A stretch of 64,000 bases of DNA from Sediminibacterium sp. GTDB lineage: Bacteria; Bacteroidota; Bacteroidia; Chitinophagales; Chitinophagaceae. This document shows, one piece after another, positions 31,173-41,427 of the stretch. Positions within the stretch are counted from its first letter, which is position 1. The number at the start of each line of letters is the position of its first letter. The notes beneath the pieces were generated by a model, which was not told the origin of the DNA, did no database searches, and worked only from the letters and a program-made list of their open reading frames with translations. The position numbers were made by a program, and so were the translations under genes. The stretch covers positions 1 through 64,000 of the forward strand of contig JAEUVE010000006.1 in NCBI GenBank assembly GCA_016786865.1, written 5' to 3'.

Positions 31173-34085
31173 ATGTACAGAAAAACCATTTTTCATTCCT
31201 TTTGCCTGCTTCTGCTGACCACAGCATGGTTTTCGGCACGATCGCAGCCCAATACCAGTATCGAGCTGAAAAAGCCGGGCAGATTTGAGAACAGGCCCCT
31301 GCCTTCCGAAAAAACAGGAAACAGAAAATTCACTGTTCCGAGGAGGCTGTACAACAATACGGTTAGCCAGTACAATTATTATTTCAACGCCAATTCAAAG
31401 CTGGAAAGCATCATTGCAGATGCAAAAGCCCGTCACAAAGAAGATTATACCCGGCTCCTCCCATTTTACAATTACAGTCTCGAAGAAACGGCCAAAGGAC
31501 AGATTGATTCCATTATTTATAAATGTACTGCTGGTATCCTGCTGCACGACCTCAGAAGCGATTGGGTAGATCGCTTTTACCTGTTGATGAGCAAAGCCTA
31601 TCTGCACAGAATGGATTTTGATTCTGCGGAGATGGTACTAAACTATATCAATTACGCCTACGCGCCCAAAGACGACGGATACGATCTCCCTATTGGCAGC
31701 AATGCCAGCAACACCAATGGCATATTTAGTGTTTCTTCCAGTGAAAAAAGAAATTTCTGGAGCAAAATCTCCTCGAAGCCACCTTCCAGAAACGAAAGTT
31801 TTCTTTGGCAGGTCCGGAATTATATTGAACAAAAAAAACTGACTGAAGCAGAATCCCTGCTCGAAATCATCCGTTCAGACAAATTATTTCCGGAACGCCT
31901 GAAAACAAACTGGTACGAAATGGAGGCCTTTCTGCAGTACAGCAAACAGGCCAACGACAGTGCGGCATTTTTCCTGATCAAGGCGCTGAACAATGCGGAA
32001 GGAAGATCAGAAAGGGCCCGCTGGGAATACCTGGCAGCACAGTTGCTTGAGCAGGCTGGTAAAGATAGTGCAGCTGTAAAAATGTACGAAGCTGCTATTC
32101 AGCACAGCAGGGACCCCTTTATGGAAATTTATGCCAGATTAAAGGTGGTAAGTCTGTCCGCCGCATCCCGGCCCAATGCATTACAGGAAAATCTGAACCA
32201 GCTGCTGGTGATGGCCAGAAGAGACAAATACCAGGGCTATCGCAACATCATTTATTTTGCGGCAGCAGAACTGGAAATGAAGCGGAAAAATTGGGAGGGT
32301 GCAGAAAAATGGCTGCTGAAAAGTGTGCAATACACCGAAAACAATGATGCAGGCAAACAACAAAGCCTGCTGATGCTGGCCGATGTATGTTATACCGCCC
32401 AAAAATATGTACCCGCTGCTGCCTACTACGACAGCATACAGGTATCACTGCTGAAGGAACCAGCGCAGACCCTCGTGATTAACCGCAAAGACCCGCTGGA
32501 CTCCATTGCATCCAATATACTGCTGATAAGGCACGAAGACAGTGTGCAGCAGGTAGCAGCTATGCCAATTGAAGCCAGGAACAACTACATCAAAGCCCTG
32601 CTGAAAAAATTAAGAAAGGAAAAAGGCTTGAAGGAAAGCGAATCGGAAATCAGTTTTGGAGGAAATCTTCCTGCAGCAACTGCAACAGATTTGTTCCAAT
32701 CTTCCGGAAGCGATTTTTATTTCAGCAGCAGTGCACTTAAAGCTAAGGGACTGAGCGATTTCAGGTCCAGATGGGGCAGCAGGCCGAATATAGACAACTG
32801 GCGCAGACAATCGGCCGTAGATCGATCTTTTACTACCACTCCGGATGTACCCGAACAGCTTCCGGACACAACAGCAAGGAACAATGCAGCAAAAGAGCTC
32901 AGCACGGCGTCCTTACTGGCCGGCCTGCCACTGGATTCTGTTTCATTACAGGCTTCGAACCGAAGGATCCTGAACGCTTTGATGAACAACGGATACCGTT
33001 TCCAGTTTTATTTACAAAACTATTCCGCCGCCATCGAAACCTATGATGAAATAAAAAGGCGATTCCCGGACATGCAGGCATCCGAAGAACTGCTGTTCCG
33101 CCTGAATGATTGTTACAATAAAACAGGTGCATATAAAAAAGCAGACTCAATTATAAAAGCAATGTCTGTACAATATCCTTCGGGCAGATTCACCAGAAAG
33201 CTTACGGCCCTTCCTGCCAAAAACAAGGCAAATGCTGCAGAACAGGCCTATGAAACTATTTACCGGTCCTTCCTGGAAGGAAATTTTGAGCGGGCCAAAC
33301 AACAGAAACTGGAAGCAGATAAGCAATTCGGCAAAACCTACTGGACGCCACAGTTATTGTACATCGAAGCTGTTTATTATACCAAAATGCAACAGGACAG
33401 TATTGCCATCGACCGGTTGCAGCAACTGATTGGCTTGTTCCCTGCATCCGACATGTCTGCCAAAGCAGCAACCATGGCAGACGTTCTCAAAAGAAGAAAA
33501 GAAATTGAAGCCTATCTCACCAACCTCGAAATAGAACGGCCAGAGGAATATATTGCCCGTAATGTAGACCTGAACCCCACCAACATTACCAAGGTGGAAT
33601 TACCCAAACCAGACTCCGTTACCCGGCCTGTAGTAGCCAAAACAACAGCACCCGTTACCCTGCCAGCCATGAAAGTACCTGTGGTGATTGCAGCTCCTGA
33701 AGCCTACCGCTTTGTTGCAGAAGACACCCAATATGTTGCGTTGCAGCTCAGCCGCGTGGATCCGGTATATGTAAGTGAAGGCCGGAATGCATTTAACCGC
33801 TATAACCGCGAACAATATTACAACCAGCAGATAGCCATCCATAGCTTTGCATTGAACGACAGTATCCAGCTGATGCTGATCGGACCATTCAAAAACGCGG
33901 CAGATGCAGTATCGTATATCGACAAAACAAGACCAGTTACCGCATCCAGAATTCTGCCCTGGCTTACTGCAGATAAATACCGGTACAGCATCATCAGCCC
34001 GGCCAACCTGGAACTCCTGCGGCGGAAGAAGGATACGGCAGCATATCAGGAATTCCTGCACGGACTCTTCCCCGATAAATTTTAA
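31173..34085 (+). CDS. porW: PorW/SprE-like TPR protein of the type IX secretion system
   Basis: The 970-residue exported protein starts with a signal peptide (about 1-25). Next comes the RRLYNNTVSQYNYYFNANSK segment typical of SprE/PorW, then many TPR-like helical repeats (about 60-480 and 600-720), a Pro/Val linker (about 810-840) and a C-terminal domain. PorW/SprE is a lipoprotein needed for type IX secretion and gliding; here no lipobox cysteine is visible, which differs from the described members. It lies just upstream of a penicillin-binding protein gene. Confidence 0.6.
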   Translation: MYRKTIFHSFCLLLLTTAWFSARSQPNTSIELKKPGRFENRPLPSEKTGNRKFTVPRRLYNNTVSQYNYYFNANSKLESIIADAKARHKEDYTRLLPFYNYSLEETAKGQIDSIIYKCTAGILLHDLRSDWVDRFYLLMSKAYLHRMDFDSAEMVLNYINYAYAPKDDGYDLPIGSNASNTNGIFSVSSSEKRNFWSKISSKPPSRNESFLWQVRNYIEQKKLTEAESLLEIIRSDKLFPERLKTNWYEMEAFLQYSKQANDSAAFFLIKALNNAEGRSERARWEYLAAQLLEQAGKDSAAVKMYEAAIQHSRDPFMEIYARLKVVSLSAASRPNALQENLNQLLVMARRDKYQGYRNIIYFAAAELEMKRKNWEGAEKWLLKSVQYTENNDAGKQQSLLMLADVCYTAQKYVPAAAYYDSIQVSLLKEPAQTLVINRKDPLDSIASNILLIRHEDSVQQVAAMPIEARNNYIKALLKKLRKEKGLKESESEISFGGNLPAATATDLFQSSGSDFYFSSSALKAKGLSDFRSRWGSRPNIDNWRRQSAVDRSFTTTPDVPEQLPDTTARNNAAKELSTASLLAGLPLDSVSLQASNRRILNALMNNGYRFQFYLQNYSAAIETYDEIKRRFPDMQASEELLFRLNDCYNKTGAYKKADSIIKAMSVQYPSGRFTRKLTALPAKNKANAAEQAYETIYRSFLEGNFERAKQQKLEADKQFGKTYWTPQLLYIEAVYYTKMQQDSIAIDRLQQLIGLFPASDMSAKAATMADVLKRRKEIEAYLTNLEIERPEEYIARNVDLNPTNITKVELPKPDSVTRPVVAKTTAPVTLPAMKVPVVIAAPEAYRFVAEDTQYVALQLSRVDPVYVSEGRNAFNRYNREQYYNQQIAIHSFALNDSIQLMLIGPFKNAADAVSYIDKTRPVTASRILPWLTADKYRYSIISPANLELLRRKKDTAAYQEFLHGLFPDKF

Positions 34086-34148
34086 CCATTTTGTGATCGC
34101 TATCCCAAAACTCTTGATTAGCTTTATCCCCATTATTTGAAACGTATT

Positions 34149-36569
34149 ATGACCAGACCTATAAGGATTTTTTGGCGGATTTTTTTTGGTGGTTTTGCAT
34201 TTGTGATTCTGCTCTTGCTGATGCTGAATTTTGGATGGATCGGCAGTATGCCCGATCTGGATGATATTGAAAATCCATCCGCCTCACTGGCCAGTCAGGT
34301 ATATGCAGAAGACGGTACCCTGATGGGTAAATATTACATAGAAGACCGGATCAATGTAAAATACAAAGACATCAGCAAACATGTTATCAATGCACTAGTG
34401 GCTACGGAAGACGAACGTTTTTATGACCACAGCGGTATTGATGCAAGGTCGTTGGGACGTGCATTCTTTTATCTGGGAAGTGAAGGTGGTGCCAGCACCA
34501 TCACCATGCAAACCGCCAAGAACCTCTTCACCGAAAACTGGAGCACCAAGAGTTTTATCCTGAGAGGATTGCAGAAACTGAAAGAAGGAATCATTGCCGT
34601 TAAGCTGGAAAGACATTTCACCAAGGAAGAAATCATTACCCTGTACCTGAACACGGTTGCTTATGGTGATAATGTGTATGGTATCAGGAATGCAGCCAAA
34701 ACCTTCTTTCAAAAAGAGCCCGACCGTTTGAATGTGGAGGAAGCCGCTGTATTAATTGGCATGCTTAAAGGAGCTACCCTTTACAACCCAAGAAGAAATC
34801 CGAAACTGGCACTCGACAGAAGAAATACCGTACTGAACCAGATGGTGCGCAACAAATACCTGGATGCGGCAGAAGCTGATGTATTGAAGCGGCAGCCAAT
34901 TGAACTGAATTATAAGAAACTGGACGAGACCACCGGTCTGGGTCCTTATTTCAGGATGGTGTTGGGAGAGGAAATGAAAAAATGGTGCAAGGAGCACAAG
35001 AAGAACAACGGAGATGCCTACGATTTGTACAGAGATGGTTTAAAAATTTATACCACCATTAATCCGCGTATGCAGCTTTATGCCGAGGAAGCCGTTGCCA
35101 AGCACATCAGCTACATGCAGAAGCTCTTAAACACGCAGGACAATATTAAAAAAGGTACTGCATGGAATGGTTTTGAAAATGTAATGGAAGGAATTGTAAA
35201 ACAAACCGATCGCTGGAGAAACCTGAAAAAAGAAGGTTTATCCGATGAAGAAACCAGGGCTACATTTAATCAGCAAATTCCAATGCGGGTGTTTGCCTGG
35301 AATGCAAACCGCGGAAAAGATACCGTGATGACTCCTTTGGATTCCATCAAATACCACCGACAGATGTTGCAGGCTGGTTTCATGGTAATGGACCCGCTGA
35401 ACGGACAGATCAAGGCATGGGTTGGAGGAGTAGACTTCAAAACCTTCAAATACGATCATGCCAACATTAATACCAAGCGTCAGGTAGGTTCTACCATCAA
35501 ACCTTTGTTGTACAGCTTAGCCATTGAAGAAGCAGGCTTTACACCCAATACGGAAGTACAGGATGTGCAGCAAAGTTTCGGCAGTTTCGGTATGGTGCCC
35601 AACACACCCAAAACCTGTACCGGTGGTACCATGCCTATGGCGCTGGCACTGGCTAAATCCAGAAACTGTGCTTCTGCATATATCCTGAAACAACTGGACA
35701 ATACCGCCAACAACGGGGCAAAACGATTTGTGGAGTTCCTGAAAAAATGCGACTTCACCAGCAAGGTAGAACCCTACCCTTCCATTGCGCTGGGCGCTAC
35801 GGAAATTTCTCTCTTCGAAATGATGCAGGGATACAGTATGTTCCCGGGAAGAGGCTTTAATGCCAAACCCATGTACATCACCCGCATCGAAGACAGAAAC
35901 GGTAATGTGCTGGCAACCTTCACTCCACAACGCAAGGAAGTGATCAGTGATGTTACCGCATATTCTGTAATCAGAATGATGCAGGGCGTAATGACCAATG
36001 GTACTGGCGCAGGTATCTGGCAGTACGATCCTCCGGGAGGAATGGAGATTGCAGGAAAAACCGGAACCACCAACGATAACAGTGATGCCTGGTTTATCGG
36101 CTACACACCTCAATACCTTGCAGGCGGATGGGTAGGTTGCGACGACCGTTTCATTCGTTTCAACAGTAAGAACGGGGAAGGAGGAAGGGCTGCCATGCCA
36201 ATCTGGGCTTATTTCTTCGACAAAGCCGCTTCTGATCCCAACTGTGGCATCGATACCAGGTTAACTTTTGTGAAACCGGAAGTGATGAGCAATGATATCA
36301 ACATCGATTACATCAACGGTACGGCTCCTGTATTGGGTGGTGAAGGAGAAGATATGGGAACCGGCACTTCCAGCGACTACGAAATTCCGAAAGACATCAA
36401 GCCGGAGGAAATGGGTGCTGAGTCGCAGTTCATCATAGAAGAATCCAAGAAACCAACTGATCCTAAAGACAACAAAAAACCAGGAGTTCCAACAGGTACA
36501 CCTGCAACAAAACCCGCAGAGAAGCCCAAAACAGTGATGCCTAAAAAACCAGGTGGAGGAACCCTTTAA
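34149..36569 (+). CDS. class A penicillin-binding protein (PBP1A-type)
   Basis: The 806-residue bifunctional peptidoglycan synthase has one N-terminal membrane helix, a GT51 glycosyltransferase domain (EDERFYDHSGID, then GASTITMQTAKN), and a transpeptidase with the Ser in GSTIKP (about residue 447), SRN and KTGTT. The C-terminus is a Pro/Lys-rich tail. The frame opens with a TTG at 34137, but the ATG at 34149 is a natural start before the helix. The stop overlaps that of the convergent bshC by 3 nt. Confidence 0.9.
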   Translation: MTRPIRIFWRIFFGGFAFVILLLLMLNFGWIGSMPDLDDIENPSASLASQVYAEDGTLMGKYYIEDRINVKYKDISKHVINALVATEDERFYDHSGIDARSLGRAFFYLGSEGGASTITMQTAKNLFTENWSTKSFILRGLQKLKEGIIAVKLERHFTKEEIITLYLNTVAYGDNVYGIRNAAKTFFQKEPDRLNVEEAAVLIGMLKGATLYNPRRNPKLALDRRNTVLNQMVRNKYLDAAEADVLKRQPIELNYKKLDETTGLGPYFRMVLGEEMKKWCKEHKKNNGDAYDLYRDGLKIYTTINPRMQLYAEEAVAKHISYMQKLLNTQDNIKKGTAWNGFENVMEGIVKQTDRWRNLKKEGLSDEETRATFNQQIPMRVFAWNANRGKDTVMTPLDSIKYHRQMLQAGFMVMDPLNGQIKAWVGGVDFKTFKYDHANINTKRQVGSTIKPLLYSLAIEEAGFTPNTEVQDVQQSFGSFGMVPNTPKTCTGGTMPMALALAKSRNCASAYILKQLDNTANNGAKRFVEFLKKCDFTSKVEPYPSIALGATEISLFEMMQGYSMFPGRGFNAKPMYITRIEDRNGNVLATFTPQRKEVISDVTAYSVIRMMQGVMTNGTGAGIWQYDPPGGMEIAGKTGTTNDNSDAWFIGYTPQYLAGGWVGCDDRFIRFNSKNGEGGRAAMPIWAYFFDKAASDPNCGIDTRLTFVKPEVMSNDINIDYINGTAPVLGGEGEDMGTGTSSDYEIPKDIKPEEMGAESQFIIEESKKPTDPKDNKKPGVPTGTPATKPAEKPKTVMPKKPGGGTL

Positions 36570-38164
36570 TCAACGTAAATAACACCAAATTCCTGCTGTA
36601 ATCCTTTGGATGAGCGATAGATAATATCCATCCAGTCTGACCCGTATTTGCTGTAAAACAGCGAAAAATTATCGGTTCTTTCCTGCAGGCTGTTTCCCGG
36701 AAACAGGCTTGCTTTAATGGTGGTGATCTGGCGGATACTTGTTTCAAATTTATCTTTCTCCGCACGGAGCATTTTCTTTTGGAGCGTCTCCAGCTTTTTC
36801 AGCGCCTTCACTTTCAGGGCGGCGACATGATCAGTCAGGCTGTTATCAATAGCAGCAGCCAGTTCTCCCAGCTTCTGATAAAAAGCAGCAGCTTCTTCCA
36901 GCTCGCTGGTCAGCTCCAATTGATTGGATGAACGTGATTTTACCAATGCATTGATGTAATCTGTAGTCGGAGTGAACAGGTCTTCGTTTTTCATACCCAG
37001 TTTATCCAGGCGCACTTTCTGTTCCTGTTCTATAAAAAGAAATGAATTTCGAAGCACCAGCACCGGATAAGGAACACCGGCTGCATCAAAAACATTTTTC
37101 AATTCCAGCCAATACGCCAGTTCTCCCCCACCACCAATGAAGGCGATATTCGGCAGAATGGTTTCCTGAAAAACGCCCCTCAAAATCACATTTGGGCTAA
37201 ATCTTTCCGGATGCGCCTGGAGTTCCTGCAAAATTTCTTCCCTGGTGAATGAAAGCTGTAGCGACTGAACCGTGAAGCGATCTCCTTCCTGCTCTATCCG
37301 TACCCGCTGATCGTTCAGCAAATAAAAAAGATTAATGTCTCTTCCTGCAGCCTGCACTTTGTAGTGCGCTGATAATGCCGCAGCAGTTTGTTCAACAAGT
37401 TTATGAGAAAACTTTTCTGTGATTTCTTTGGTAACCGTTTGAATGAATGCAGCTTTTAACTGCGGCTGATCCGGTATCACCACCACCACACCATATGCAG
37501 CAAATAAGTGGTTCACCAGTTCCAGGGTGGCCTGCTGTATGCTTTTTCCTTCGGTATAACAGGAACGGAACAAGGCCACCAGTGCTGCGCCATGTGGCTG
37601 TACGGCAATCTGTCCTTCGATGCTTTGAATGATCTTCAGAAAGGCCTTATCTACCTTCATTCTCCCCACAGCACCTGTTTGCTTAGTGTCCCATACCAAT
37701 TTCTGTCCGCCCACATTTATAAAACCCAGTTCGTCCAGGTCCGCATCTTCACTACCCATATAATACACCGGAACAAAACGATTCCCCGGAAAGCTTTGCG
37801 TTAGTTCTTCCGCCAGTTTTACCGCATGCATGATCTTATAAATAAAGTACAAGGGGCCGGTAAAAATATTGGGCTGATGCGCGGTAGTGATGGTAAATGT
37901 ATCGGGAGATGCCAGCACCTCAATATTGGATTTTACTGCAGCAGAAGTTTCCAATCCGTTGTATTGCTCCCGCAGCACTGTTACCAGCAAATGGCGGTCG
38001 GTGGCTGTATTTTTCCGTGCATCCAGAGCACTGCGCATGCCGTTTATATCAGGTGTATACTGATAAAAAGGACGAAGCGTATCGGCCTGCTTCAGATAAT
38101 CGGCTACAATCTTAGAAAAATATCCCGTGCCCTCGTAAGGCAAAAATGCGTTGGTACAGTCCAT
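36566..38164 (-). CDS. bshC: bacillithiol biosynthesis cysteine-adding enzyme
   Basis: The 532-residue BshC adds cysteine to glucosaminyl-malate in the last step of bacillithiol synthesis. Diagnostic segments are TITTAHQPNIFTGPLYF, VYYMGSEDADLDELG and FIGGGGELAYWLELK, with a long helical coil near residues 450-500. The length matches the family. BshA and BshB are not in the window. It implies bacillithiol as the low-molecular-weight thiol of this organism. Confidence 0.9.
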   Translation of the reverse strand: MDCTNAFLPYEGTGYFSKIVADYLKQADTLRPFYQYTPDINGMRSALDARKNTATDRHLLVTVLREQYNGLETSAAVKSNIEVLASPDTFTITTAHQPNIFTGPLYFIYKIMHAVKLAEELTQSFPGNRFVPVYYMGSEDADLDELGFINVGGQKLVWDTKQTGAVGRMKVDKAFLKIIQSIEGQIAVQPHGAALVALFRSCYTEGKSIQQATLELVNHLFAAYGVVVVIPDQPQLKAAFIQTVTKEITEKFSHKLVEQTAAALSAHYKVQAAGRDINLFYLLNDQRVRIEQEGDRFTVQSLQLSFTREEILQELQAHPERFSPNVILRGVFQETILPNIAFIGGGGELAYWLELKNVFDAAGVPYPVLVLRNSFLFIEQEQKVRLDKLGMKNEDLFTPTTDYINALVKSRSSNQLELTSELEEAAAFYQKLGELAAAIDNSLTDHVAALKVKALKKLETLQKKMLRAEKDKFETSIRQITTIKASLFPGNSLQERTDNFSLFYSKYGSDWMDIIYRSSKGLQQEFGVIYVD

Positions 38165-38232
38165 ATTATTGGTAAAAATACAAATTCATTCAGGCTAACC
38201 CAGCCATTAATACAATTTTGAAGGAGATTCGT

Positions 38233-39483
38233 TTAACTGAACCGATCCGGATCAAATGGACGGATATCCATGCTCAACGGTTGTTCCAGCAGCACTTCGC
38301 TTACCAGCTTACCTGTTCCTGCTCCCAGGCTCATACCAATCATGGAATGCCCGGTTGCAATCACCAGGTTATCCCATTTATAAGACTTGCCCAAATAAGG
38401 CAATCCGTCTGCGGAACAAGGCCTGAAACCGTACCAGATTTTGTCTGCGGAAGGCATGGGTACATCAAACTCGGGATAAAATCTCTTCACAGCCTGCAAG
38501 AGACCCTCTACCCGAATCATTCTGGGCGGTGTTTTGGTGGAAGTGATTTCCATGGTGCCTCCAAAACGGATTTTATTGCCGTCCATCGGAGTCAGTGCAG
38601 CACGCCCCTCCACCAACACTGCAGGGTGATTCAACCTGTACGGTGAATTTTCCAACGTAACAGAATACCCCCTACCCGGCATGAGAAGCAGATCCAGGTT
38701 TAATTTGGCAGCCAGTTCCCTGCTCCAGGAACCGGTAGCAAGTACTACAGCATCTGTTGTGTATACATTTTTGGATGTTTTGACAGCGGTAATCTGTTTT
38801 CCTTTTTTATCAAAGCCGGTCACTTCTTCCTCTTTAATAAATCGGACTCCCATATGCTGCAATTGGTTCAGCAGACCAGCCATTAATTTGTTGGGATATA
38901 AATGCGCATCGCATTTAAAAAACAGTGCACCTTTTGCATTGATCCTGGTTTGCGGTTCCAGATCCTGCAGTTCGTTGTAATTGAGTAATACCGTATCGGT
39001 CAGCCCCAGTTCATGTGCTTTTTCGAGCAGGTGTTTGCACTTTTCCTCACCTGCATCTGTCTGGAATACTTCCAGCAACCCCTTGTGCTCATAGGCAAAA
39101 TCAAATCCCGGAATCTTTGTCCAAGACTCATACATTTTCTGGCTGATGATGCCAATGTCCCGCAGGGGGATGGCCGCCAATTCCACATTCTCCGGCTTGG
39201 CCACTTTCATGAATTTCAGGCCCCATTTAATCAGGCTCAGGTCTAATCTCGGTTGCACATAAAAGGGGCTTCTTGGATCGCCCATCCATTTGATGCCCTG
39301 CTTCACAATACCCGGAGTAGCCAGGGGCACAAAATGACTGGGGCAGATATAGCCTGCGTTTCCGTAAGAACAATTGTCGAGAAAATTCTCTTTATCAACA
39401 ACGGTTACCTCACAACCCTGCTCCCTTAAATAGTAGGCACTACTCAGTCCCACTACCCCTCCGCCAATTACAGTTACATTCAT
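38233..39483 (-). CDS. FAD-dependent D-amino acid dehydrogenase-like oxidoreductase
   Basis: The 416-residue flavoprotein has the dinucleotide motif VIGGGVVGLSSAYYL (4-18), then VDKENFLDNCSYGNAGYI, a DadA-like substrate domain and the C-terminal ATGHSMIGMSLGAGTGKL FAD motif. DadA-type enzymes oxidise D-amino acids such as D-alanine or hydroxy-D-proline. It stands alone, with no alanine racemase or proline gene beside it, so the substrate is open. Confidence 0.8.
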   Translation of the reverse strand: MNVTVIGGGVVGLSSAYYLREQGCEVTVVDKENFLDNCSYGNAGYICPSHFVPLATPGIVKQGIKWMGDPRSPFYVQPRLDLSLIKWGLKFMKVAKPENVELAAIPLRDIGIISQKMYESWTKIPGFDFAYEHKGLLEVFQTDAGEEKCKHLLEKAHELGLTDTVLLNYNELQDLEPQTRINAKGALFFKCDAHLYPNKLMAGLLNQLQHMGVRFIKEEEVTGFDKKGKQITAVKTSKNVYTTDAVVLATGSWSRELAAKLNLDLLLMPGRGYSVTLENSPYRLNHPAVLVEGRAALTPMDGNKIRFGGTMEITSTKTPPRMIRVEGLLQAVKRFYPEFDVPMPSADKIWYGFRPCSADGLPYLGKSYKWDNLVIATGHSMIGMSLGAGTGKLVSEVLLEQPLSMDIRPFDPDRFS

Positions 39484-39596
39484 ATCACAACCTATTGGTA
39501 ATTTTTATAAAAATACTTAAAAAAGCCAAGGCTTCGGGCGCAACAATTCGGGTTATACCCGCTTTCTGCATAACTTAGTAACATAAGATTGCTGCC

Positions 39597-40856
39597 ATGG
39601 AAACATATGGAAAAATTCTACTAATTGCGATGCCCGTATTTCTTGCACTGGTTATGCTGGAGAAATGGTGGGGATGGAAAAAAGGGAAGGAAACCGTCCG
39701 TACAATGGACATGATCTCCAGCCTCACTTCCGGCATCACCAATACCACCAAAGATGTGCTGGGGCTGAGTATTGTATTGATCAGCTATGAGTGGATGGTT
39801 AACCACCTGGCCATTTATCATATATCCAACTCTCCACTTGCTTATATCATTGCATTTTTGGCACTGGACCTTACCGGATACCTGGTACACCGCATAGATC
39901 ATGAAATCAATTTTTTCTGGAATGCACACCTGATTCACCACAGCAGCGAAGACTTCAACCTGGCCTGTGCACTCCGCCAGAGCATTTCCACTTTCTTCCG
40001 GATGTTCACCATTTTCTTACTGCCTGCAGCATTGCTGGGTATTCCTGCCCAGGTGATTGCTGTGGTTGCGCCACTGCATCTGTTTGCCCAGTTCTGGTAT
40101 CATACTGAACACATTCAAAAAATGGGCTGGCTCGAAAAAATCATTGTTACGCCTTCACATCACCGGGTACACCATGCCATCAATCCCGAATACCTCGATA
40201 AAAACTATGGACAGATCTTCATATTCTGGGACAAATGGTTTGGCACCTACCAGGAAGAATTACCCAACGTGAAAGCAGTCTACGGCATTACCCGTCCGGC
40301 AAGCACATGGAATCCCATTCGGATTAATTTCATGCATATCTGGCTCATGATCAAAGATGCCTGGCGCACTAAAAATACCAAAGACAAATTCAGAATCTGG
40401 TTTATGCCTACCGGATGGAGGCCTGCAGATGTTGCAGCAAAGTATCCGGTGCATAAAATTGAAGACCCCTATCACTTTCAGAAATACGATACTCCCACCA
40501 CGCCATTGTTCAGCGTCTGGATATGGATTCAGCTGATCCTGCTGCTGCTGTTCATTTCTTACCTCTTTGGAAATATTGCCAGCATTGGCAGTCCGGGTAT
40601 GTTTTACTATGGCGCATTTGTATTCCTGTTTGTTTATGCCTATACAGAACTCATGGACCGTAACCCGAATGCATGGCGCTGGGAGCTGGCCAAGTCGGCT
40701 CTGGGCATTGCCTTGCTCTATCAGACTGGCGATTGGTTTGGTGCGGGTAAATGGTGGGTGGGAATCCCCTATTTGCTGTACATTTATTTCATTGCATCAT
40801 CCCTGATCTCCACAGCGTTTTCCATGAACAGACCTCTAAAGGCAAAGATGGCATAA
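39597..40856 (+). CDS. sterol desaturase / fatty acid hydroxylase family membrane protein
   Basis: The 419-residue di-iron membrane enzyme has the histidine boxes HRIDH (about 101-105), HLIHH and HHRVHH of the fatty acid hydroxylase superfamily in its first half. About 130 residues with four extra helices follow as a C-terminal extension, which is longer than the core domain (about 250-280 residues). It acts on lipids. It converges with cdd, 5 nt apart. Confidence 0.8.
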   Translation: METYGKILLIAMPVFLALVMLEKWWGWKKGKETVRTMDMISSLTSGITNTTKDVLGLSIVLISYEWMVNHLAIYHISNSPLAYIIAFLALDLTGYLVHRIDHEINFFWNAHLIHHSSEDFNLACALRQSISTFFRMFTIFLLPAALLGIPAQVIAVVAPLHLFAQFWYHTEHIQKMGWLEKIIVTPSHHRVHHAINPEYLDKNYGQIFIFWDKWFGTYQEELPNVKAVYGITRPASTWNPIRINFMHIWLMIKDAWRTKNTKDKFRIWFMPTGWRPADVAAKYPVHKIEDPYHFQKYDTPTTPLFSVWIWIQLILLLLFISYLFGNIASIGSPGMFYYGAFVFLFVYAYTELMDRNPNAWRWELAKSALGIALLYQTGDWFGAGKWWVGIPYLLYIYFIASSLISTAFSMNRPLKAKMA

Positions 40857-40861
40857 GAAGC

Positions 40862-41347
40862 TTACTTCATATCGTTACCGGTAAAACTCATCGGCAGCAA
40901 CAGGGCTGCATCCGGTACTACATACACTGCACCTTCCATTCCACTTAGAATCAAACGGATCGGATGTTTTAAACGAATCTGGTATTCCAGGATGGTTTGT
41001 CTGCATATGCCACAGGGTGAAATCGGGTGATCACTGGCTCCTTTCAGGTTGTTAAAACTGATGGCCATTGTTTGAATAGCGGTATCCGGGAATAACGATG
41101 AAATAGCGGAGAGCAATACCCGCTCAGCGCAAAGGCCAACCGGTGTACTGGCATTCTCCTGGTTGCTACCATTCACCACTTCACCATTGGCCAGCAGTGC
41201 AGCTGCACCTACCTGAAACTGAGAATATGGGGCATAAGCCGAAGCTGTATTTAGTCTTGCCTGCTTAAGCAAATTTGCATCTGCTTTATCCAGTGCGTTA
41301 ATAGAATCATACATATCAAACACAAAACGAACCTCTTTCTGCTTCAT
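40862..41347 (-). CDS. cdd: cytidine deaminase
   Basis: The 161-residue zinc enzyme deaminates cytidine and deoxycytidine. The motifs are CAERVLL (catalytic Glu with Zn-Cys) and SPCGICRQTI (two Zn cysteines). Start is the ATG at 41347; a TTG further upstream would extend into the terminator of lepB. It is a somewhat long one-domain form with a family-typical N-terminal helix. Confidence 0.85.
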   Translation of the reverse strand: MKQKEVRFVFDMYDSINALDKADANLLKQARLNTASAYAPYSQFQVGAAALLANGEVVNGSNQENASTPVGLCAERVLLSAISSLFPDTAIQTMAISFNNLKGASDHPISPCGICRQTILEYQIRLKHPIRLILSGMEGAVYVVPDAALLLPMSFTGNDMK

Positions 41348-41366
41348 AGTCAAAACCTGTTTAGAC

Positions 41367-41399
41367 AAAAAAGTCCTCTCAACAGTTGTGGAGAGGACC
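41367..41399 (-). terminator. Terminator of lepB
   Basis: Reverse-strand stem GTCCTCTC / GAGAGGAC (41373-41380 with 41391-41398) followed by six Ts, directly past the lepB stop. Confidence 0.8.
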
Positions 41400-41427
41400 C
41401 TTTCGGTCTGTTAAGATACGAAATATT

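Noticed and set aside
34137..34148. TTG start for the penicillin-binding protein
   Set aside because: The ATG at 34149 gives a normal short N-terminus before the membrane helix.
40640..40680. GGGTTAC followed by GTAT on the reverse strand with a 14-nt spacer
   Set aside because: Inside the fatty acid hydroxylase-like gene and with different spacing from the ECF pair.
41348..41368. TTG start for cdd
   Set aside because: It would extend into the lepB terminator; ATG at 41347 is preferred.
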